Part shown: positions 52,001-58,906 of the stretch, in pieces
Numbering within the stretch: position 1 is the stretch's first letter
Layout: each line of letters begins with the position of its first letter
NCBI GenBank assembly: GCA_903813345.2
Contig: CAIIXF020000002.1
Location: forward strand, 30,062,926-30,126,925
From: Owenia fusiformis
Lineage: Eukaryota; Annelida; Polychaeta; Sabellida; Oweniidae
DNA: 64,000 bases
Direction of reading: 5' to 3'
Position numbers and translations under genes: made by a program
The notes under the pieces: model-generated
What the model was told of the DNA's origin: nothing
Databases searched by the model: none
What the model saw: the letters and a program-made list of their open reading frames with translations, nothing else

Positions 52001-54901
52001 AATTGGCAGGTGGTGACATATTGCATGTTAATGCCTTGTTAGTGACTTGAAGTCTGTGTTCAGCATCAGTGTCAATCTTAACAGTTCTTAGAACAAGGAT
52101 GTGACACCAAAGTTATGAAGTCATGTTTTTAGTGTCCAAATGTTTAATTATAAATGAGTGTCATTGTCAGATTGTGTTTTCTGTCTATTTAGGGCATTCA
52201 GTTTAGGGCAGCATTCGGGATGTTTTAGTGTCCAAATGTTTAATTATAAATGTATGTCATTGAGTTTTCTATCTATTTAGGGCATTCAGTGTTGTTGAAA
52301 CAGTGGAAAGCATGGTTGGAATAAAATACAATTCAACCCCTGGACTAAGCGTACAACAGGTGATAGACTGTGCAGGAGGGCCAAATCAGGGGTGTAATGG
52401 AGGGGACACTTGTAATGCAATAGATTGGATGAAAACGGTAAATGATTAATATCTTACATGTATGAAACTTATGCATCAAAAACTTTAGGGGAAGTGTATC
52501 CCTACATGACCCTTTGAAAGTTTTACCTTATCTGGTCCTTTGAAGGTTTACCCCAACTGACCTATTGAATAGTTTTACCCATCATGGTAATTTGAATGTT
52601 ATACCCTCCCAGGCCTTTTAAGGTTTTTATTCTTCCTGGTCCTTTAAAGGTTTATCCCTACCTGGTCCTTTGCAGATTTTAACCTCCTTGGTTCTTTATA
52701 AATTTTACCCTTCCTGGTCCTTTTAAGTTTTCCCTACCTGGTCCTTTGAATGTTTTACCTTACCTGGTCCTTTGAAGGTCTTTCCATACCCTTTTCTTTT
52801 GAAAGTTTTCCCTACCTGGCCTTTAGAAGGTTTTAACCGACCTGGTCCTTTAAAGGTTTTAGCCTACATGTATCTGGTCTTTTGATGTTTTCAAGTTTTA
52901 ATATAAAATAAATTTTAATATAAATAGATGTCCCGTCCCAAGGCTGGGACATTTTAATTTACCTCAATTAATCCCATGATATTCATTTTGTTAATGTTCT
53001 TTACTTTCATATTTTAGTCAAGGACAGCCCTGGTGAAAGAAGAACTCTACCCACTGACTGACAGCTCTGATGCATGTAAGATGTTTCCATCAGGGCAGAA
53101 GGGTGCCAGAGTCAAGGATTTCCAGTGTTACGGGTACACTAACTTAGATTGATGGGCTTAAGAGTTGATCAATTTTGCAATGTTTTGGGTGTCCTAGCTA
53201 CAAGCCCTTGTGACCCCCCCCCCCCACCCCTCTACTACTCATCCCAACAAGGGAGGGTGTGTAGTCAATTGGGGGGTTACTTACAAGGGCTTGTAGCTAG
53301 ACTATGGGTGTCTTAAATACGATATTTGAATAAGGTTTTAGCTCTGCAATCACCCACATGTTTGCATATACATTCTCTACGTCCACCTGTCTGGCAAAAT
53401 TACTTCTACTTCTAAGTTTCAAAGATTATCAGTTTTGGAAATTGTGACGTTGTGTGTAGAACTAGCGATCATTTTTCCAGTTGTATTAGTCAAGAATAGA
53501 TCCAATCAATTTGAATTTTGAAACCATGTTATGATGTCACAATGTTCTCTCAGTTCCTTTCTAGAAATATTGATCATAGGTAAAAAGAAAGATCTGATGA
53601 GTATCAGAATGTGTGTTATCATGTGAATCATTCTATAAGTAAAACAGAAAGATGGCACTGTAGTCTTTCTAGTCATATCTTTTTCTCCCATGTACTCAAT
53701 GATTTGCCACCATTACAGTTTAACTGATTGAAAGAAGGTGCATTAAAATATGTACACAACAAATAAAATAAATCAAATATCTTTATCAGAAGTTTTGTTG
53801 TAAAATAACCTGAAATTGAATTTTCACTGTCAAATTGTCTAAACTATTATAAATATTAATATAGATATTAAATCTAAATTTCAATAAAACAATTTCAATA
53901 AAACAATATGAATATCTCATATCTTATTTTTTGTTTCTAATTTTGCAATTGTTTGATGGAAGAACAAAGATGGTGTATACAACATGTGCTTTATCAATAC
54001 TGATTGAACACTCCACAAATTCTGAATTTTTGTAGATTTACGAACAGTTTGACTTATCCAGAGAGGGAGGAAGAGCTTTGGAAGTGGCTGTATCATTATG
54101 GTCCACTGTCTATATCTGTAGATGCCACAACTTGGAACGATTACCTGGGTGGCATTATCCAGTACCATTGTGAGGCCTGGAACAACCACGCAGTACAAAT
54201 TATAGGATATGATAGATCAGGTATCAATCTCCTAGCTTTGGTCAGTGTGATTGACCTTCCTTACCTCTGCGGACACTTGATTTATTTCGAATAGCTTCAG
54301 ATTTATGCTTTGCTAATTGCACTGCACTAATGGGGAGTCTTAAGAGATAAGCTATAAGATGCTTTTAGGTATAATTTAAGGCGCTTCCAAAAAGTTCATT
54401 TTTGGAGACCCAACGCACTCATATCCATTGGAGATCTAAAATGTCATGGACCAAAAGCAAAACAAATTTTAAAAGGCATTTTCAGATTGGCTACACCATT
54501 ACCTTACAGCTTACAATATTAAATTGTTTTTCAGGTCCAATTCCTTACTACATCGCTAGAAACTCATGGGGGACAGACTGGGGAATTGATGGATACCTGC
54601 ACATAAAGATTGGCAAGAATGTCTGTGGTGAGTATTTATATTATGTACATACAATAAACAATAATGTTAAACTCTGAATTTTATTGAATCGTAACAATTA
54701 CAATCAAACACAATATATGGATTGACCAATGATTAAGATGCATGGTAATTCCATAGACTCATCATGCGAATGCAAGCAAAAACATTTCAATAACAGCTGA
54801 TGTCATATTGTTCTTTTGAACTTATTTTTTTGGTGTAATAGATAAATAAATATTATTTTTCAGGAGTGGCAAATAGAGTGTCCAGGATTATTACATATTA
54901 A
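28086..54901 (+). CDS. CTSO: Cathepsin O-like cysteine protease
   Basis: Nine exons close in phase to 352 aa: 28086-28280, 50836-50941, 51307-51418, 51788-51844, 52281-52437, 53018-53133, 54036-54220, 54535-54627, 54864-54901. The N-terminus has a hydrophobic signal peptide. The propeptide carries the YGINKFSDLSQEEF segment typical of papain-family inhibitors. The catalytic domain starts near PLKFDW, with the oxyanion Gln in NQKACGACW, nucleophile Cys156, His299 (NNHAVQ) and Asn319 (ARNSWG). Cathepsin O identity comes from LSVQQVIDCAGG, GCNGGDT and the YLGGIIQYHC region. It should act as a lysosomal endopeptidase. Intron 1 is 22.5 kb and contains the reductase gene on the other strand. An in-frame TTG at 28074 was not used as start. 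Exons 2 and 3 were identified by similarity and phase, and exon 1's link to them by phase only. Confidence 0.92.
28494..28740 (+). mobile_element. hAT-like MITE, CAGGGGCGGATC ends (CTSO intron 1)
   Basis: Ends CAGGGGCGGATCTGG and CCAGATCCGCCAGTG are inverted. ATTCA occurs directly on both sides (28489-28493 and 28741-28745), a 5-bp target duplication. The interior has long G and C runs and no gene. Confidence 0.8.
29242..29316 (+). repeat. Two-copy direct repeat (CTSO intron 1)
   Basis: A ~37-bp unit containing TTGATTG, CCGCCCTCTTTATTTAAAAA or TCTGCCCTCTTTATTTAAAA occurs twice in a row. The rest of 28741-32350 shows no gene or other clear structure except a short GAGGCAA-motif segment near 30540-30670. 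Confidence 0.6.
30540..30670 (+). repeat. Short GAGGCAA / TGCCTGGCTATGGTCATG segment
   Basis: It contains GCGAGGCAAATTTTG, GTGAGGCAATAC and TGCCTGGCTATGGTCATG. The same words occur at the minisatellites at 36066-36310 and 49640-50755, so this may be a minisatellite-poor member of one dispersed family. Confidence 0.4.
32352..32768 (+). mobile_element. Fully palindromic MITE copy A (CTSO intron 1)
   Basis: It starts GTCCTAACTTCGACCGTTAA and ends with the approximate inverse. Arms of about 200 bp meet at a hairpin around AGAAGGCCTTCT (about 32555-32566). A second copy is at 56003-56412. Confidence 0.88.
32769..33943 (+). other. CTSO intron 1 sequence without a recognised feature
   Basis: AT-rich intronic DNA with no ORF, repeat or RNA structure that I could recognise. 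Confidence 0.5.
33944..35493 (+). mobile_element. Mariner-type element with ~450-bp inverted arms (CTSO intron 1)
   Basis: It begins CAGGGTGGGCCAAAAAAACC and ends GGTTTTTTTTGGCCCACCCTG, flanked by TA on both sides. Inverted arms extend to about 34400 and 35040. The ~640-bp centre contains no transposase that I can read. The family shares its terminal heptamer with the elements at 11824, 24761 and 55362. Confidence 0.88.
36066..36175 (+). repeat. GTGAGGCAAAT minisatellite
   Basis: About five copies of a 20-23 bp unit (ATTAGTGAGGCAAATGACT type) lie just 3' of the reductase stop codon. A GCCTGGCTACG word follows near 36292. It is related in sequence to the larger array at 49640-50700. Confidence 0.8.
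36338..48660 (-). CDS. POR: NADPH-cytochrome P450 reductase
   Basis: Five coding exons on the minus strand close in phase to 682 aa (human 680): 48321-48660, 44447-45516, 41023-41287, 39537-39765, 36338-36482. The product passes electrons from NADPH through FAD and FMN to microsomal P450s. Seen in order: an acidic N-terminus; a membrane anchor at about 27-49; FMN-binding FYGSQTGTAEEF near 92 and TYGEGDPTDN; FGLGNKTYEHYNAMG; GLGDDDANIEEDF; the FAD-binding ARYYSIS near 460; NADPH-binding GPGTGFAPFRGF near 530; GCRNKSEDYIY; YVCGDARNMA; and the terminal DVWS with its aromatic Trp. Exon 2 is unusually long (1070 nt). The whole gene lies antisense within cathepsin O intron 1. No canonical AATAAA was found close to the 3' end. 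Confidence 0.96.
36980..37630 (+). mobile_element. Inverted-repeat element with AAAAGGTGGATTGGAT ends (POR intron 4)
   Basis: The left side has AAGGTGGATTGGAT twice. The right side has the inverse ATCCAATCCACCTTTT twice, followed by TAATCTCTACC, which pairs with the left GGTAAAGATTA. Further pairing (GATCTCCCT with AGGGAGATC) extends the arms to about 120 bp. No gene is seen inside or in the rest of this intron (37631-39536). Confidence 0.75.
39945..40085 (+). repeat. Degenerate GTAGTCAC/ACGTAATGTAG repeats (POR intron 3)
   Basis: Five to six loosely spaced words of the type ATGTAGTCACNTANACGTAAT, about 20-25 bp apart. The rest of this intron (40086-41022) shows nothing recognisable. Confidence 0.55.
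41385..42052 (+). mobile_element. Non-autonomous element ending TACCGGGCGTACAGTA, copy A (POR intron 2)
   Basis: The right end, GCGAATAATACCGGGCGTACAGTA, and the CGCGAAA-rich subterminal part match copy B at 45891-46411. The left end is diverged and approximate. The interior includes a 112-codon open frame (41604-41942). A stretch of this frame (EVDMQL...DDKDPSYCKS) is shared with copy B. Confidence 0.65.
42053..43977 (-). other. POR intron 2 sequence without a recognised feature
   Basis: AT-rich intronic DNA. Short frames look random and no RNA or mobile element was recognised. Confidence 0.5.
43978..44053 (+). repeat. Three tandem 24-bp units (POR intron 2)
   Basis: Three copies of CTTTATCTATTTGGAGAAAC followed by AG, one with a single change. 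Confidence 0.85.
45565..45815 (+). repeat. Degenerate ~20-bp repeat, GATGGGGATGTAACACAAA type (POR intron 1)
   Basis: About ten loosely conserved copies of a unit containing GATGGGGAT and TTTAACAC or GTAACACAAA, next to the large reductase exon. Confidence 0.7.
45891..46411 (+). mobile_element. TIR element TACTGTACGCCCGGTATTATTCGCG, copy B (POR intron 1)
   Basis: Perfect inverted ends of about 25 bp (TACTGTACGCCCGGTATTATTCGCG and its inverse) enclose 520 bp. Subterminal parts are rich in TCGCG words. It shares a coding-like segment with copy A. Confidence 0.85.
46412..48320 (-). other. POR intron 1, remainder
   Basis: Apart from the tRNA-like sequence at 47001-47070, no gene or repeat was recognised. 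Confidence 0.5.
47001..47070 (-). pseudogene. tRNA-Gly-like pseudogene with intact pol III promoter boxes
   Basis: On the minus strand the A box TGGTGTAGCGG and B box GGTTCGAATCC are perfect, and a T run follows as terminator. The anticodon stem CTCGC/GCGGG pairs and resembles tRNA-Gly. The loop, however, is CGAGCAC, which lacks U33 and would give anticodon AGC. The acceptor strands do not pair. It is probably a pseudogene or the head of a tRNA-derived SINE, not a working tRNA. Confidence 0.7.
48661..48697 (-). other. POR 5' UTR within the first coding exon
   Basis: A pyrimidine tract ending CTTCAG on the minus strand marks an acceptor right of 48697, so the 5' UTR continues in an upstream exon. 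Confidence 0.7.
49279..49330 (-). other. Probable non-coding first exon of POR
   Basis: A GTAAGT donor lies just left of 49279 on the minus strand, and the acceptor at 48697 is its likely partner. The upstream limit and the promoter are not defined. Confidence 0.5.
49640..50700 (+). repeat. ~39-bp minisatellite, GGTGAGGCAAATTAAGAGCAAATGAGGCAAATGTAAATA type
   Basis: About 27 imperfect copies of a ~39-bp unit (GTGAGGCAAATTAAGAGCAA plus ATGAGGCAAATGTAAATAG). Because 39 is a multiple of three and the units lack minus-strand stops, several long artificial minus-strand frames appear with LPHLFTFASFALN repeats; I do not regard them as genes. The array lies between the reductase 5' end and cathepsin O exon 2. 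A GCCTAATGCCTCGTTATGGTC segment follows it. Confidence 0.95.
51433..51598 (+). mobile_element. hAT-like MITE, CAGGCCCGTAGCC ends (CTSO intron 3)
   Basis: Inverted ends CAGGCCCGTAGCCAGG and CTGGCTATGGGCCTG enclose 166 bp with G runs. ACATT is duplicated on both sides (51428-51432 and 51599-51603). Confidence 0.85.
51920..52020 (-). repeat. Dispersed GTGACATATTGTTATAGTCTC repeat
   Basis: This segment holds GGTGACATATTGTTATAGTC next to a CACCACTGCACAAGTGGTG palindrome. Similar sequence on the plus strand is seen near 20975-21055, 23190-23265 and 58207-58285, each as AGATGCCGA..., ...GAGACCATAACAATATGTCACC or close variants. It looks like one end of a dispersed element family. Confidence 0.55.
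52128..52300 (+). repeat. Tandem duplication including the exon 5 acceptor of CTSO
   Basis: A segment from TTTTAGTGTCCAAATGTTTA through CTATTTAGGGCATTCAG occurs at about 52128-52201 and again at about 52222-52290. Only the second copy continues into coding sequence (GTTGTTGAAACAG), so the first carries a decoy acceptor. Confidence 0.88.
52490..52885 (+). repeat. ~26-bp minisatellite, CCTGGTCCTTTGAAGGTTTTACC type (CTSO intron 5)
   Basis: About 15 imperfect copies of a unit reading ACCTGGTCCTTTGAAGGTTT with varying ends. Confidence 0.85.
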
Positions 54902-54904
54902 CTA

Positions 54905-55145
54905 TATCAACAACCTCAAAATCAGCAATAGAACATTAAAATCAGCAATAGAACCTCAAAATCAGCAAAAGAACCTCCAGATCAGCAATAGAACCTCAAA
55001 ATCGGCAACACAATATCAAATCAGCAATAGAACCTCAAAATCAGAAAAACATGTCAAAATCAACAATAGAACCTTAAAATCAGTAAAACAAAATCAAAAT
55101 CAGTAAAACAACCTTAAAATCAGCAAAACAACCTTAAAATCAGCT
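54905..55145 (+). repeat. AATCAGCAATAGAACCTCAA repeats in the CTSO 3' UTR
   Basis: About a dozen imperfect 18-21 bp units begin within ten bases of the cathepsin O stop codon, so they are probably transcribed as 3' UTR. No clean AATAAA follows until about 55469. Confidence 0.85.
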
Positions 55146-55361
55146 GACTTGTGATGCAGCGTGAATAAGATTTATATTTCACGATTAATACACATATAAC
55201 ACAGTGTGTGTGATATAACATTGATGGAATTCACATTAATGTAAAAATATGATATTTTATGTCAAATCTACAGAGATTTGCCATGATGTATGTATCCTTA
55301 ATTGATGAATTGCATATTTGTAATTTGCAGTATTTAAAATCATGAATCACAAACAGATATA

Positions 55362-55422
55362 CAGGGTGTCCTTTAAGTCTCCTAATAATTACAATACAAA
55401 GTCTGTGTAAAGAGACACCCTG
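55362..55422 (+). mobile_element. Minimal 61-bp mariner-type element
   Basis: Starts CAGGGTGTCCTTTAAGTCTC, ends AGAGACACCCTG, and is flanked by TA. It is little more than two terminal repeats. Confidence 0.7.
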
Positions 55423-56002
55423 TATATTATTAAATAATATACACTTTGAATATTTTTTCTACTTTTGTAATAAATTCTGTAATTTTGAAAGTAGTTTGTT
55501 TTTATAAATATTATATATCTTAGATTGGAGATATAGAGGTTATTTAATGGAAGGTTTTTGATACAGGGTATATCTGAGGGAAATACAATATATCTACCCG
55601 AGGGACTGTAGGAACCGAGGGTTGATATATTGTATTTACCGAGGGATATCAAAATCGAGCATTTAATAACTGATTTATCCTATACTTAGTAGATTATGAG
55701 GATTAAATATGAAGTAAATGTTACTGAACCCTCGTGTAATAATTACAATAATGATAATTACAATCGAAACATGAATATTTTATCTCAATTTAAAGTTCAT
55801 TGACTGTTTTTTAAAAATTCAACAGTTTTTACCATTTAGTAGTATATGAAATTAATATCAATTTAATAGGGCCATGGTTATACACGTACTGTCCTGATGA
55901 GAGAAAAAAGTACGAAATTCCGGGGAGTTGCTGATGAGCGAAATGATTCTTATAGGTCTGTCTTTCAATTATCAAAGGAAATAAACAATGTTAGAATCAT
56001 TA

Positions 56003-56412
56003 CGCTGTACTAACTTCGACTGTTAATTTGAATTTTTGACCTACCAGATGCTTGAAAATCAAGGATTGTGAGTCTCATACTGCACCGTTTTTCTTCAAAC
56101 TTATACAACCATTAAACGCAAAACAAAATTGCCTTTCTGTAGGTGCATTACTTTATTGTAAAGAGTCTCTCGTTCTAGCAGCGTTTTGGTCCCCAGCTGT
56201 TAGAAGGCCTTCTTACAGCTGGGGACCAAAATGCTGCTGGAAGTAGGGACCCTGTTTAAGAGAATAGTGTACCATCAGAAAGGGATTTCTGTTATGCTTT
56301 GAATGGAGCAAGTTTGAAGAAAAACGGTGCAGTATGAGACTCGTAATCCTTGATTTTCAAACATCCGGTAGGTCAAAAATTCAAATTAACGGTCGAAGTT
56401 AGGACCGCGTGA
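56003..56412 (+). mobile_element. Fully palindromic MITE copy B
   Basis: Closely similar to 32352-32768. The central hairpin here is longer and cleaner: TTTTGGTCCCCAGCTG pairs with CAGCTGGGGACCAAAA around AGAAGGCCTTCT. Confidence 0.9.
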
Positions 56413-57036
56413 TCATATCAGTCATGATCAGGATATTGTCCCTGATTCAGTTTTGGACACCAAACTAACATAAAACACACGAAAATGTTCAATATTGAAA
56501 ATGTTGCCACCGTACAAATTCCCATTTTTCCTCTATAAATGTAGTGTCAAAATTGAGGATCATGCGTAGGAGTCTAGGACAGAAGAAGTGATTAGCTCCC
56601 ATAGTAATGTTGTATTCTTTCGTACTCATGAACATAATTTATTTCAGTCACGCCCATCAGTATACTATGTCCATCAAATTGCAGGATGTGATCACATGAA
56701 CTGAGTAGGTGCTTTCTCAGTGCCGCCTATGTGCAAAGCAAAATTTGAAATCGTGAAAGTGGTGTTTATTTCTCAACAAAAATTGGTGCCCAAAAAATGT
56801 TTTGGTCCCAAAATTTGTCTTCCACTATTTTTATTTTTACTTTCAAGCCTATTTCTAAATAAAGAAAAGTGGCTGCAAATTTCAAAATTGGGCCCATTGT
56901 TTTAGGTAACATTTACCACCCTAGGCCTATGTTCTTATATATTATTCTTAACTGAACACAATATTCCATTACAAATCAATACAAATTTAACAGTACATGA
57001 ATGTGTTAGTAGATAAAAATTTATTTCAAATAAAAT
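56413..57036 (+). other. Intergenic, no recognised feature
   Basis: AT-rich sequence with only random short frames. Confidence 0.5.
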
Positions 57037-57213
57037 ACAGTAAAACCTGTATAATCAAACACCTCACTAATCTATCAGTGTGAACACGTTTTTGGGTGGC
57101 ATGTTTTGATCTAACATTGATGACCATGTTTAAAAACCTTGAAATCTAAACACCTGCCAATCCAAACACTTAAGGCTGGTCCTAGTAGTGTTTGTATTAG
57201 ACAGGTTTTACTC
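57037..57213 (+). mobile_element. Small pogo/Tigger-like MITE
   Basis: TACAGTAAAACCTGTATAAT at the left is matched by ATTAGACAGGTTTTACT at the right in inverted order, over about 175 bp. The CAGTAAAACCTG word is typical of pogo-type termini, so the family is inferred. Confidence 0.6.
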
Positions 57214-57532
57214 CAGCTATCTCAAAATAAGCTACTCTATCACTTATGTTATTTAACAATATGCATATACACTGTGCACGTCCAAATGCATAAATTATTA
57301 GGCCTATACAGCTTTAAGATACATATTGTAGTGCATTCTGCAGCTACAGCACATTACCACAGTGCATTTAGCAGCTTCATGATGCATGTTAAAGTGCATT
57401 CTGCAGCTACAACAAACAGATGTCATAGTATATTCTGCAGCTTCAATATACATATCACAGTGCAGGTAATAGTAAAAGTGTTCGCTGTGCATAACTAAAT
57501 AATAAAGGGGAATTACAATACATACCGGTAGT

Positions 57533-58032
57533 TTGAGATGCATAGTCTGAAATGCATGATCATTTTTACAAATAGTCTGAAATGCATGATCATCTCAACA
57601 CAGAGTCTGAAATGCATGATCATCTTTACATATGTTTTGAAATGCATAATTATCTTTACACATAGTCTTAAATGCATGATCATCTTTACACATAGTCTTA
57701 AATGCATGATCATCTTTACACATAGTCTTAAATGCATGATCATCTTTATACATAGTCTGAAATGCAAGCTCATCTTTACACTTAGTCTTAAATGCATAGT
57801 TATTTTTCATAGTCTTAAATGCATGATCATCTTTACACATAGTCTTAAATGCATGATCATCTTTACACATAGTCTTAAATGCATGATCATCTTTACACAT
57901 AGTCTGAAATGCATGATTATCTTTACACATAGTCTGAAAAGCATGATCATCTTTACACATAGTCTGAAATGCATGATTATCTTTACACATAGTCTGAAAA
58001 GCATGATCATCTTTACACATAGTCTGAAATAC
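57533..58032 (+). repeat. 30-bp satellite, ~17 copies
   Basis: A 30-bp unit (AGTCTGAAATGCATGATCAT followed by CTTTACACAT) is repeated about 17 times, with SNPs forming higher-order patterns and a few shortened units. It is open in more than one frame on both strands, because the period is a multiple of three. Confidence 0.97.
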
Positions 58033-58906
58033 ATGATCATCATCAACAAGGCATCATCATGACAAAATGTCACCATCTAGTTGCTCACAATATTATGAGT
58101 TTTAAACTGAAGTCAGATTTGAACTTCCAAGAACTTGAAGATTTGATAAAAACTGAAATCAGTCCAAACAGTTTTTGTAAAGTTATTGGAAGTTGTAAGA
58201 ATTTGTTACAGATGCCGACCACCAGACGCCAACCGCTGTCACAAAAAATAGAGACCATAACAATATGTCACCACTTGCAAAATACCTTGACAATAAAGTT
58301 GTTCAGGAAATCCTTGGGTTGAGTAAAAAATTGGAACATTTTCCATTGATTGTAACTTTTTGTTGTTGTCATGTATCATCTTCAATACTTTAGGAAATTG
58401 AAATACAATTCATCGTCAATATGGCATGTGTAAATATGAATATACAAGCTCAACATTTAATTACTGAACATGTCCTCCACCCACCTGAACAATCAGTCTG
58501 AGCTGTATTTGATATATATTGTGCCAGTTTTGAAAAAAAACTGAAGTCAGTTAAGCTATATTGTCCAAGGGAGCAAGGGAGACATGTGTAGCTTCTCCTA
58601 GAGATAACTACATATGTTTTAATTGATGGAAATTGTGTTGAGACCATTTGAAGAGCATATATTGTAAGGTATGAAATACTGTATTTTCAGCAATGATGTC
58701 TCAAGCAGAGACAATTTGGAAATTTTTCATGATGCGCACGCAGTATACAGATCGTGACCATGACAAGCCAAAAATAATCAGATACTGAAAAGATTTATAT
58801 TTAACATTTTCACAAATAACCATTTCACCATTAATTTTTGTGGACTGAACTGCAATAATAAAGAAGATTGAATAAATAGAAAAATGTTCTAATTTCCATT
58901 GGCCCA

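Noticed and set aside
57533-58032. Regularly spaced repeats resembling a CRISPR array
   Set aside because: The units are directly adjacent with no unique spacers, and the host is an animal. The same applies to 49640-50700.
57513-58076. Four overlapping frames of 89-174 codons on both strands
   Set aside because: They are by-products of the 30-bp satellite.
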